A stretch of 64,000 nucleotides of DNA, from contig NZ_MIJY01000046.1 of NCBI RefSeq assembly GCF_001730305.1, positions 160,080 through 224,079 on the forward strand. The letters run 5' to 3'. Within the stretch, counting starts at the first letter, position 1. Each line of letters begins with the position of its first letter. The notes under the pieces are model-generated. The model worked only from the letters and a program-made list of their open reading frames with translations, did not search any database and was not told the DNA's origin. Source of the stretch: Enterococcus termitis. GTDB lineage: Bacteria; Bacillota; Bacilli; Lactobacillales; Enterococcaceae. This document shows, in pieces, positions 50,242 to 57,096 of this stretch. The position numbers and the translations under genes are program-made.

Positions 50242-50739
50242 ATGGAGAACGAACCGAAACAGTTGACCAAAGAAGATTTGAAACAGCTTGAAACAGATTT
50301 AAGAGGTCTTAAAGAAGCTTATCAAAAGGAGCTAGAGCGTGAACAGTCTGAACGTGATATACAAGCTACTAAGGATTCTGAACAGTCTAAAATACTTGCT
50401 GACGAGGCGGTAAAAGAAGCCGAAGCGGAAAAGTTGAAGATTGAATCAGAAGCGAAAGAAAAAGAAGCTAGTGAAAATTTTCGATTGTCCGTTTTGGAAT
50501 CATTGGAAAAGCTCGATAAAAGTGAAGAAAATACTCTCACGAATGATTCGATCACTAAGCTTAATAAAAATATTGAGGTCTTGATCGAATATCAAAAAAA
50601 TCAAGCCCAAAATAACACAAATCAAGATTGGTTTTTATCTATTATTGCTTTATCAGTCGTTGTCTTTCCTGCAATATATTTTGCTATAAAATTTTGTGCT
50701 GGTACTGCTAAAAAGATAATTTCAATAATTACAACGTAA
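50242..50739 (+). CDS. Coiled-coil protein with C-terminal membrane helix (copy 1)
   Basis: A 165-residue protein: a long, highly charged coiled coil (about residues 8-115, Glu/Lys/Ala rich) and one membrane helix near the C-terminus (about 130-150) followed by a basic end. The layout fits a minor virion or assembly protein anchored in the membrane before release. It lies just upstream of the coat gene with ribosome site GGGAGG. Function not known. Confidence 0.75.
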   Translation: MENEPKQLTKEDLKQLETDLRGLKEAYQKELEREQSERDIQATKDSEQSKILADEAVKEAEAEKLKIESEAKEKEASENFRLSVLESLEKLDKSEENTLTNDSITKLNKNIEVLIEYQKNQAQNNTNQDWFLSIIALSVVVFPAIYFAIKFCAGTAKKIISIITT

Positions 50740-50757
50740 TGTAGAAAGGAGAATATC

Positions 50758-50970
50758 ATGCACTCATTATTTAGCGCAGTAGGTGCCATTACAATGCCGA
50801 CAGCTCCTAAAGTTGATTTATCAGCGGGTATCCAATGGATTGTTGATTTTGCTACTTCTATTTTTACCGATAACGCTCTAATTATCATTGGGGCTGGTTT
50901 AGCTATTTCCGCATTGTTTGCCGCACCAGCGATCGCAAAACGTTTCGGGAAATCCGCAATGAAGGGATAA
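50758..50970 (+). CDS. Major coat protein (pVIII-like) (copy 1)
   Basis: A 70-residue protein with the layout of filamentous coat proteins: an N-terminal segment with an acidic residue and amphipathic helix (about 18-38), a membrane helix (about 40-56, ALIIIGAGLAISALFAAP), and a basic C-terminal end (AKRFGKSAMKG) that would face the DNA. No classical signal peptide with cleavage site is obvious. A strong AAAGGAG site precedes it and a terminator follows, as in the coat genes of Ff-type phages. Confidence 0.8.
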   Translation: MHSLFSAVGAITMPTAPKVDLSAGIQWIVDFATSIFTDNALIIIGAGLAISALFAAPAIAKRFGKSAMKG

Positions 50971-50976
50971 TTTTAT

Positions 50977-51010
50977 AAGGCTTAGCTTTAACGAGTTGAG
51001 CCTTTTTTTT
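50977..51010 (+). terminator. Terminator after the coat gene (copy 1)
   Basis: AAGGCTTA and TTGAGCCTT arms with a T8 run. It would raise coat mRNA over downstream genes, as in other filamentous phages. A small hairpin TTCTAG/CTAGAA follows at 51019-51037. Confidence 0.75.
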
Positions 51011-51053
51011 AATCAAATTTCTAGTGATTCGCTAGAATAGGAAAGGAGAAAAT

Positions 51054-51344
51054 ATGCTAAATATTAAAAAAATCGCTAAGTGGTTAGGTGTATTTTTTTT
51101 ATTGTTAATACTGTTTTTAGCTGTAATAGCGTTTATGCCGTTGCTGACGCTAGTGAGGATTTACACAGCGGAAGCAGTAATGATAATAGTGGACTTTACG
51201 TTAATGGCGGTGACGTTAAAGACTTGTTTGAGTCTGATCCGTTGGGTGAGGCATGGCGACTTTACTTTTCTGAAATTATTCAAAAAGAAGATTTACATGA
51301 AAATGAAGAACAGCTCGAAGAACAAGAACAACCTCCTAGAATGA
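51054..51344 (+). CDS. Zero-frame product of the pIII-like gene (copy 1)
   Basis: If ribosomes do not shift at 51095-51101 they make a 96-residue protein: two hydrophobic segments (about 12-32 and 42-58) and a Lys-rich end. It may be only a by-product of the slippery site, or a real small membrane protein encoded over the same DNA. Confidence 0.35.
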   Translation: MLNIKKIAKWLGVFFLLLILFLAVIAFMPLLTLVRIYTAEAVMIIVDFTLMAVTLKTCLSLIRWVRHGDFTFLKLFKKKIYMKMKNSSKNKNNLLE

Positions 51345-53065
51345 TAGTTCGTGATTTTGTGGGTGGCGGTGGTTCTTCGGGCGGAGGCGGTGCTAGTATA
51401 AGCGGTATTGACACACGTGTAAGCGCACTTGAACGTTGGCGTACTGGTCATGATAGCTGGGCTGGTGGTTTATCGAACCGTGTTTCGGCTATTGAAAATT
51501 GGATAAGTAACTGGGCATTACCTCAATTTAACAGTATTTGGAGTAGGTTAGGAAATTTAGAAACGTGGAAAAATGGTCATGATAGTTGGGCGAATAACCT
51601 TTCTAATCGAGTGACTTCGATTTACAACTGGGCTATTGATCAATTTAACGTTCAAAATAATCGCTGGTCTGACCAATACCGAAAAAATAACGATAACTGG
51701 GGTCATTGGAAAGATCAATGGAGTAAAAACGATGACAATTATGGACACTGGAAAGACCAATGGAATAAAAATAATGATAACTGGGGTCATTGGAAAACTC
51801 AATGGAGTAAAAACGATGACAATTATGGACACTGGAAAGACCAATGGAATAAAAATAATGATAATTGGGGTCATTGGAAAACTCAATGGGCTTTGAATGA
51901 TTCAAACAAAGCGAATTGGGAATCTCAATGGAAAAAAAACAATGATAACTGGGAACACTGGAAAACTCAATGGGCTTTGAATACGAAACAAGCAACGACG
52001 AACCAAAAGTTTGAAACGTTTATAACGAACCAAAATACAAAAAATATTAATTTACAAACACAAATTGATAATTTGAAAAATAATGTGAGTTGGTCTGACG
52101 TTGGTATTATCACCGCTTTAGTTGTTGTCAAAGATAGTATCGATAATTTCAGGAAAATGTTCGAGGTTGACGATTTAGTCGGTTTAAATGCTTATGAAGG
52201 TATCTTTACACGTATGATTAAATCGCAATTTATTGCGCTTAGAAACGATTTGAGAGACCTTTTTAAAGAATACTTTGACGTAGAAGAAAGCGGAGGGCTT
52301 TTTACACCTACAGGGGTTTTTGCTAAATTTTTAGCTGATCAAATGTACAGATTACGTTATACAATAATTGCTGGATTTGGAGAGATAGAAGAGGTTTTAA
52401 AATTGATTAATACTGATACGCTAGGTATTAGAAACAGTCTAAATACAGTTAATTTGAATTTAACTGCTGTTAATAATTGGTTAAAAGCCATTTTTGATAA
52501 GCCTGTTGGTACGATAGTTGCACCGCCATTCGATTTTAATCGACTTGAACAGATTCTTAAAAGTTTAAATTTCGGAAATGTCACTAATGAGGCTGGCACT
52601 AATCTCTGGGATTTTCTAAAAAGTCTTATTGATAATTTGGGTGACATATTAGGAAAAGGCTTAGACGGAATATTTCAAGTTTTAAAACAGATTTTAGAAA
52701 TCTTTGACAAATTTCTTGATACAATCCTTCACTTGATCATTCCAAAAAATTTAGATTTTTTAGATTCTCAGTGGGGGAAACCAGCGGATAAAATACGACT
52801 TAAATTTTCATTTATTTTCGATAGCGTTGATTCTTTTAAATCGTTATTCGGTGCGAAAAGTAAAAAATTTGAGGATTTAGATATTCAACTTAATGGCGGG
52901 AATTTAGGTGGTAAAACTATCAGTCTTGGTTCTGTGAAATTGCCAGTAAGTCATTTGAATACTTTTTTACAAGTAGTTAGACCTATTGTGAGCGGTTTTG
53001 TTTTGCTTTGGTTTTTAATTGACATGTATAAATGGATTCATGAAAGAAATGCGGTGGTTGAGTAA
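51054..53065 (+). CDS. pIII-like adsorption protein, likely made by -1 frameshifting (copy 1)
   Basis: About 670 residues if translation begins at ATG 51054 (AAAGGAG upstream) and shifts -1 at 51095-51101. The joined N-terminus has a basic start (MLNIKKIAKWLG), a hydrophobic core and VYA as cleavage site. Then come a Gly/Ser linker (GGGGSSGGGGAS), two related segments with GHDSWA..LSNRV, eight 14-residue repeats (consensus HWKxQWxKNxDNxG), a large helical domain, and a C-terminal membrane anchor (about the last 30 residues). This is the layout of pIII attachment proteins. Without the shift, the second frame would have to begin at GTG 51080, which has no ribosome site and follows a stop codon. 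Confidence 0.75.
51095..51101 (+). other. Slippery heptamer T TTT TTA (copy 1)
   Basis: Codons TTT TTA in the frame of ATG 51054, preceded by T, within a T8 run (51093-51100). It is the same heptamer as the HIV-1 gag-pol shift site. The -1 frame is open for 654 further codons. A 5-bp stem (51127-51131/51148-51152) is 25 nt downstream, too far to be a standard stimulator. Confidence 0.6.
51662..51997 (+). repeat. Eight 42-bp repeats in the pIII-like gene (copy 1)
   Basis: Each 42-bp unit encodes 14 residues (HWKxQWxKNxDNxG). Units 2-5 are nearly identical in DNA as an 84-bp pair repeated twice, which points to recent unit duplication. Confidence 0.85.
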
Positions 53066-53316
53066 TGCTTGTGGAACTTCTTTTTAAACTCTTATTTGGG
53101 TTGATTGATATTATTATTTCTTTGATTCCGTCCTTTGATTTCCAAATCGATTTAGGCATGCTGAATCCAGTAAAAGAAGTATTTGCTTTTTTAGATAATG
53201 CAGTTAGTGTTTCATTAATTTTATCCATACTTGCGATCATTTTCATTAGAGATAATTTTACACTGATCAAAAATATCTTTTTTGCGATTGTCCGCAAGAT
53301 TCCTTTTGTTGATTAG
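53065..53316 (+). CDS. Small two-helix membrane protein (pVI-like) (copy 1)
   Basis: An 83-residue protein with hydrophobic segments near residues 4-22 and 48-66 and a basic end. Its ATG overlaps the stop of the pIII-like gene by one base, so it is translationally coupled. In filamentous phages the gene after gIII is gVI, a hydrophobic minor coat protein at the same virion tip; position and topology suggest the same role. Confidence 0.72.
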   Translation: MLVELLFKLLFGLIDIIISLIPSFDFQIDLGMLNPVKEVFAFLDNAVSVSLILSILAIIFIRDNFTLIKNIFFAIVRKIPFVD

Positions 53317-53341
53317 TGGCTCAAACCTTGAGCCACTAATC
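53311..53341. other. Perfect 14-bp hairpin with 3-nt loop (copy 1)
   Basis: Arms GATTAGTGGCTCAA and TTGAGCCACTAATC around ACC, at the end of the pVI-like gene. No T run follows, so a simple terminator is unlikely. A packaging signal, replication structure or mRNA-processing site is possible. Confidence 0.55.
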
Positions 53342-53388
53342 ACAAGGATTGCACCAATTCAAAAAGAAATGTGAAAGGTAAATAGCCT

Positions 53389-54147
53389 ATGAAATTAGCA
53401 CAGTTTATAAAATATAAAGCTATCGATATCAAACGAAATCATGATCTCCGTAAATCGGGCGTTAAACAGTTTAATGAGTATGGTTTAAGGCTTTATAGTG
53501 GGTGTCAAGGGTCGGGGAAAACGTCAAGCATGGTTGAACAGCTTGAACGTTATCGGCTTGAATACGGCGGTCAATTATTCATTGCCACAAACTTCGGATA
53601 CATATATCAAGACTTAGCACTGGAAACCTTAGACGATCTTGTTGATCTACCTAAAATCGTTCGAGAAAGGGGCTATATCGGTCTTGTGATCGGGTGGGAC
53701 GAGATTCAAAATGATTTTGATAACACTGTTCGAACATTCCCTATTACAATTCTACGCACAATCACACAACAGAGGAAACAATCGATCAAAATATTGGCAA
53801 CTAGTCAAGTCTTTACTCGGGTGTCTAAAGCGATCAGAGAACAGACTTTTGAGGTCGTACAATGTAAAACATTGTTAAGTCGCTGGGTCTTTCAGAAGTG
53901 GTATGATCCAGTTGAATATGAGTACTATATTGCTAACGCTAATAAAGATCAAAAATTACCGGTAAAAACGAAATTCAATTTTATCCAAACAGACGAGCAG
54001 CGTGAACTGTATGATTCCTATGCAGTTATTGATAATTTAGGTAAGCAAGTAGAATTATCTCTTGAAGAGCGCATTCGCATGGGATATGGCAAAAATGCTC
54101 CAATTATTGGGCATGCTTCCGAAACTGAAAGAATACTACTTAATTGA
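53389..54147 (+). CDS. Zot/pI-like assembly ATPase (copy 1)
   Basis: A 252-residue P-loop protein: Walker A SGCQGSGKTSSM (near residues 37-48), Walker B LVIGWDEIQNDF (near 98-109), and the following RQKSIKILATSQ region, as in Zot-domain proteins (pI) that drive extrusion of filamentous phages. Gram-negative pI/Zot proteins have a membrane helix after the ATPase domain; here the protein ends without a clear helix. It begins 72 bp after the pVI-like gene, following the hairpin. Confidence 0.85.
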   Translation: MKLAQFIKYKAIDIKRNHDLRKSGVKQFNEYGLRLYSGCQGSGKTSSMVEQLERYRLEYGGQLFIATNFGYIYQDLALETLDDLVDLPKIVRERGYIGLVIGWDEIQNDFDNTVRTFPITILRTITQQRKQSIKILATSQVFTRVSKAIREQTFEVVQCKTLLSRWVFQKWYDPVEYEYYIANANKDQKLPVKTKFNFIQTDEQRELYDSYAVIDNLGKQVELSLEERIRMGYGKNAPIIGHASETERILLN

Positions 54148-54156
54148 GGGTGACCT

Positions 54157-54429
54157 ATGTTTACTAGTTATGAATTTGTTTTTGTTGAAAAGTTTGTCAG
54201 CTATCAAGCAAGGAAGAATAAAGCGGGGTATGCTGTGGATCGCTCTTATCGGTATCTTGTGATTCGTCCGCCTAAATCAGTTAAAACTTACAGCTTCATT
54301 CTTAATAGATCCATAGAGGTGCCTGAATTGCGCCGTAATGACAAAGTACGGTTAATCATTGATCTTTTTACTAGAGGATATAACCGCAAAGCAGAGATCA
54401 AAATACTCGCTGTTGAACTACTGCAGTAA
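54157..54429 (+). CDS. Small protein paralogous to the first phage gene (copy 1)
   Basis: A 90-residue, strand-rich soluble protein. Its last 57 residues align gap-free with the 84-residue protein at 49975-50229. One of the two is likely the ssDNA-binding protein; the second may be a variant with another nucleic-acid target. It lies 9 bp after the Zot-like gene with ribosome site GAGGGTGA and before the rep region. Confidence 0.75.
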   Translation: MFTSYEFVFVEKFVSYQARKNKAGYAVDRSYRYLVIRPPKSVKTYSFILNRSIEVPELRRNDKVRLIIDLFTRGYNRKAEIKILAVELLQ

Positions 54430-54455
54430 TGGCGATTCACTTTGTCCAATTCGCT

Positions 54456-54518
54456 GATTTTTCAAATTTAAAAATTTATTTTTGAATTTGAAAAGTCGGT
54501 GCCTCGGCGTTAAGCCGA
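54456..54518. other. Stem-loop pair upstream of rep (copy 1)
   Basis: A 13-bp A/T-rich stem (54456-54468 with 54485-54497, one G-T pair, 16-nt loop) and a small TCGGC/GCCGA hairpin (54504-54518) occupy the 122-bp gap before rep. Candidate origin structures (single-strand origin or rep control). Confidence 0.45.
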
Positions 54519-54551
54519 TACTAAATAAATAACATTCGGAGTTGGGAAAAA

Positions 54552-55703
54552 ATGACAAAAGAAACGTTAATTCCTGTATGTGGGGGGTGCTGTAACACCC
54601 CCCCAGCTAATACTAGAACTACTCTAGATACAAACAAGCTAAACGCTTTAATAGATTGGGTCGGACTTACTTTCTCAAGTAAAATAAACTGGAAAAAGCT
54701 GATTGAACTCTTACACTTAGATTTTTTCGACTTTAAAATAACGATCGGTTCAAACTTAGGCTATATGGAAAAAGCTAGTTACCTTGATATTATCCATATT
54801 CATTACGGCACACCGCCAAAAGCTACCGAAGACATGGGCATACATTTAGAAATCAGTGGTCAAGGGTGCCGTTTCTTGGAAACCAATTGGAAAAACGAGT
54901 TTTCTTGGGCTGATTTCTTCCAACTTTCTTTCTTGTATGATCTCAAAAAGGCAACTCGTGTCGATCTAGCGCTTGACGATTTTAAGGAACGCTTAAAGAT
55001 CAAAACACTTTTTAAAAAGGCTGATCGTGACGAACTTGTGACACGTTTTCGCAACTGGAAATATTTTCTTTCAGGTGACATTTATAAGCGTAAAAAAGTA
55101 CATGGCGAAACGCTTTATATCGGCAGTGCTAAGCGAATCCAGTTTAGATTTTATAATAAATTACAGGAACGTGAATCTAAAGGCTTTGCAGTAGATCATA
55201 ATATCAATAGTTGGCAACGTTACGAAATACAGGTTAGACACGAACAAGCCCACGAATTAATGTTGGCGATCGCTGACGGTGGGCGGACTATCGGTGAAAT
55301 TGCCAAAGGACTTATGACGGAATATTTGTCTTTTAGGGTACCCAATAAAAACGATAGTAACCGCTCTAGGTGGGCAGAATGTAAGTTTTGGACGGATTTT
55401 ATTAATGAGGTTGAACCGTTACACTTAACCATGGAATATCCCGAACAAACACTTATGCACTCTCAAGAATGGGTGATTGATCAAGTTAGTGCTGTACTTG
55501 CTATGATCGGCGAATATTCAGGACGAGAAGGACTTGACGCAATTATTCAAATTGGAAAAGAAAAAATGACCGAGAAACATTTCACTATGCTCGAAAATCA
55601 AAAGAAACTTGATTCTATCAACCAAAATACGGGCTATAGCTGGGAAAATAATCATGCTGATTTTTGGCAAGATCATAAAAAACGATCAAAAGTTTTCAAC
55701 TGA
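54552..55703 (+). CDS. Rolling-circle replication initiator, Rep_trans family (copy 1)
   Basis: A 383-residue protein like the Rep_trans (pT181/RstA-type) initiators: LIDWVGLTF near residue 33, the catalytic-site segment ATRVDLALDDF (near 136), and ETLYIGSAKRIQFRFYNK, whose Tyr is the expected nicking residue. It would nick the phage origin to start rolling-circle synthesis. The first 60 bp contain two G/C- and A/T-type hairpins that may be the origin itself. It is preceded by a weak GGGA site. Confidence 0.87.
   Translation: MTKETLIPVCGGCCNTPPANTRTTLDTNKLNALIDWVGLTFSSKINWKKLIELLHLDFFDFKITIGSNLGYMEKASYLDIIHIHYGTPPKATEDMGIHLEISGQGCRFLETNWKNEFSWADFFQLSFLYDLKKATRVDLALDDFKERLKIKTLFKKADRDELVTRFRNWKYFLSGDIYKRKKVHGETLYIGSAKRIQFRFYNKLQERESKGFAVDHNINSWQRYEIQVRHEQAHELMLAIADGGRTIGEIAKGLMTEYLSFRVPNKNDSNRSRWAECKFWTDFINEVEPLHLTMEYPEQTLMHSQEWVIDQVSAVLAMIGEYSGREGLDAIIQIGKEKMTEKHFTMLENQKKLDSINQNTGYSWENNHADFWQDHKKRSKVFN
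54582..54627 (+). other. Candidate double-strand origin inside rep (copy 1)
   Basis: An 8-bp G/C hairpin (GGGGGGTG/CACCCCCC, 54582-54603) is followed by CTAGA-ACTAC-TCTAG (54613-54627). The string CTACTCTA (54619-54626) resembles the nick region of pT181-family plasmids, whose origins also lie at the 5' end of rep. Confidence 0.5.
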
Positions 55704-55727
55704 AGTATATTTTTTTTAATCGATTTT

Positions 55728-55785
55728 AGTGAATCACCATCCCAGGGGGTGCGAATCACCTTTGCTGAAGAACAAGTGATTCACT
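55728..55785. repeat. GTGAATCAC-type repeats after rep (copy 1)
   Basis: AGTGAATCAC (55728-55737) and GTGATTCACT (55776-55785) form a perfect inverted repeat; GCGAATCACC (55751-55760) lies between, and GCGATTCAC occurs before rep (54432-54440). They may be Rep-binding sites or operators of the next gene. Confidence 0.5.
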
Positions 55786-55810
55786 TTAACCAGGAATAGG
55801 AGGAAAAAGA

Positions 55811-55996
55811 ATGGCGGTTTCAGAGGGAAGAAAAAGGCAATGTATCACGCTAGACAATGCAGATTGGGAGTATTTAGAGAAACGTGCATCAGAGAAAAAT
55901 GGTTATTTCTACCGAGGGAAATTCACGAAAAGTGACGTTTTAGCGAAAATGATTGCTGACGATAGGGTGATCAGGAAGATAGAAGGGAAGGGCTAA
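55811..55996 (+). CDS. Small ribbon-helix-helix-like protein (copy 1)
   Basis: A 61-residue basic protein; RKRQCITLDNADWEYLEKRA and the later SDVLAKMIADD have the strand-helix-helix spacing of CopG/Arc-type DNA-binding proteins. A strong AGGAGG precedes it. It may control rep or copy number. The match is by pattern only. Confidence 0.65.
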   Translation: MAVSEGRKRQCITLDNADWEYLEKRASEKNGYFYRGKFTKSDVLAKMIADDRVIRKIEGKG

Positions 55997-55998
55997 AA

Positions 55999-56205
55999 AT
56001 GAATTGTGAACATTGCAGAAGACAACTAAAAGAAAGCGAAAAAGTATTTGATTATACAATCGGCGCAATTCTATGCGATTACTGCCTAGAATTGCTTGTG
56101 CTTGCTGATCGTGTGCCCGAATGTCCAACTTGCGGTTGTGGTGTCGGGATCAAGCGTGATCCTAGCGACTGCGAATCATGCAAATATCATGAAAAAGCTA
56201 GTTGA
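55999..56205 (+). CDS. Small zinc-ribbon protein (copy 1)
   Basis: A 68-residue protein with Cys pairs CEHC, CDYC, CPTCGC and CESC, enough for two zinc sites. It starts 2 bp after the previous gene and is surely co-translated. No known function; it might act on nucleic acid or as an anti-host factor. Confidence 0.7.
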   Translation: MNCEHCRRQLKESEKVFDYTIGAILCDYCLELLVLADRVPECPTCGCGVGIKRDPSDCESCKYHEKAS

Positions 56206-56212
56206 TAACGTT

Positions 56213-56278
56213 CGTGTTTTTACACCATTTTTGATTGCTGCAGTCGAAGATCTCACGATCAAAACGATATAAAACACG
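56213..56278. other. Nested stem structure in the last intergenic region (copy 1)
   Basis: Outer arms CGTGTTTT/AAAACACG (56213-56220, 56271-56278) and inner arms TTTTGAT/ATCAAAA (56229-56235, 56258-56264). It lies in the 135-bp gap before the 36-residue gene, where filamentous phages often have their intergenic origin or packaging signal. Confidence 0.4.
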
Positions 56279-56340
56279 TACAATGATTTAACCGGCACTA
56301 AACTTTTTTGATCTAAGCACGAATTTCAGGAGGGAAATAA

Positions 56341-56451
56341 ATGTTTTGGAAAGAATTTATTTTGTATATTGCTTTATCTGTCGGACTGTTTTTTTCTATT
56401 ATTTTTCTATTATTAATCTACTTGGACATGAAAACAGGCAACAAACCATAA
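56341..56451 (+). CDS. 36-residue membrane protein (copy 1)
   Basis: A short ORF with strong ribosome site AGGAGGG: a basic/aromatic start (MFWKEF), one long hydrophobic helix (about 7-28) and a short polar end. Size and topology match the tiny pVII/pIX tip proteins of filamentous phages, but it lies at the far end of the genome from the coat gene, so the role is uncertain. It is the last gene before the att site. Confidence 0.65.
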   Translation: MFWKEFILYIALSVGLFFSIIFLLLIYLDMKTGNKP

Positions 56452-56483
56452 AGCTTGCTACTGTGGGGATTTCAATTTATTCT

Positions 56484-56511
56484 AGTTAACATAATATACA
56501 TTGCGCATTTG
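56484..56511 (-). other. Copy-copy junction att site
   Basis: Identical to attL over all 28 bp (XerD arm, centre TATACA, phage arm TTGCGCATTTG). This is the phage's own attP sequence. Confidence 0.85.
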
Positions 56512-56525
56512 AACATGTGATTATA

Positions 56526-56570
56526 TATAAAAAAAGACAACCTGAAAAGAATAGGGCTGTCTTTTTTATA
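56526..56570. terminator. Bidirectional terminator of the repressor operon (copy 2)
   Basis: Same as 49144-49188. Confidence 0.8.
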
Positions 56571-56739
56571 TGTGTTTCACTTTATCAACGATTTTTTTCT
56601 TTTCTTGAGCGATTTTCTCTAGATCCATACTCGCTTTTCTAGCCCGCATTAATTCCACTATATCAATCATATCTTTTTCAGTGGCTTCATTCATTATGAA
56701 ATTCTTTATTTGTTTCATACTAACATTTTTTTTAATCAT
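56566..56739 (-). CDS. Small Lys-rich protein overlapping the repressor gene (copy 2)
   Basis: Identical to the 57-residue gene at 49184-49357. In this copy it lies directly downstream (antisense) of the last gene of copy 1, so read-through from copy 1 would run against it. Confidence 0.6.
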   Translation of the reverse strand: MIKKNVSMKQIKNFIMNEATEKDMIDIVELMRARKASMDLEKIAQEKKKIVDKVKHI

Positions 56740-57073
56740 TTATTTTGTCCTCCAACTTTTTTTCTAATTCATATAACTCATTTGAAAGTTGTCTAACTTG
56801 CTTCATTATGGCTTCTGGTGATTGCTCTATTTCACTAGATTTTGTGTTATATGGTGGAAAGTTTAAAAAGTCAGTTATTGATATATCTAAAGCTTTACAA
56901 ATACTGAAAATCGTTTTGATTGTTGGATTTTTACTTTGACCTGTATAGATTGAATTGACAGTACTTTGTTTAAGATTCGCTAGTACCGCTATTCTATTTA
57001 TAGTTAGGTTTTTTTCGTTTGCTATCTCTTGGATTCTTTTTGAAATTAGCTCGCTATGCCTGATTTCATTCAT
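56732..57073 (-). CDS. XRE-family phage repressor (copy 2)
   Basis: Identical to 49350-49691 (113 residues). Two repressor genes in the array should raise repressor dose and immunity. Confidence 0.85.
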   Translation of the reverse strand: MNEIRHSELISKRIQEIANEKNLTINRIAVLANLKQSTVNSIYTGQSKNPTIKTIFSICKALDISITDFLNFPPYNTKSSEIEQSPEAIMKQVRQLSNELYELEKKLEDKIND

Positions 57074-57096
57074 TTTTTCACACCTCATTTTTGTTA

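Larger units (their letters stand above)
49102..56483 (+). mobile_element. Inovirus-like prophage, copy 1 (7382 bp)
   Basis: The element holds a repressor, candidate ssDNA-binding proteins, major coat, pIII-like, pVI-like, Zot/pI-like and Rep genes, in a size and order typical of filamentous phages, but no integrase and no secretin (not needed without an outer membrane). It begins at a dif-derived site and repeats exactly at 56484. Propionibacterium phage B5 is an established Gram-positive filamentous phage; this one is in an Enterococcus-like host. Assignment rests on the Zot-like and Rep_trans-like proteins plus the coat topology. Confidence 0.87.

Noticed and set aside
51557..51995. Minus- and plus-strand open frames of 86-116 codons over the Trp-rich repeats
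   Set aside because: They are repeat-driven shadows of the pIII-like frame, with no ribosome sites.
51080..53065. Taking GTG 51080 as the true start of the pIII-like protein
   Set aside because: It has no ribosome site, directly follows an in-frame TAA, and leaves the strong AAAGGAG-ATG at 51042-51056 with only a meaningless 96-residue product. It stays the main alternative to frameshifting.
53389..54147. Calling the phage ATPase a toxin (zonula occludens toxin)
   Set aside because: The Zot domain here is the phage assembly ATPase; the toxin activity in Vibrio is tied to a C-terminal extracellular part that is absent.
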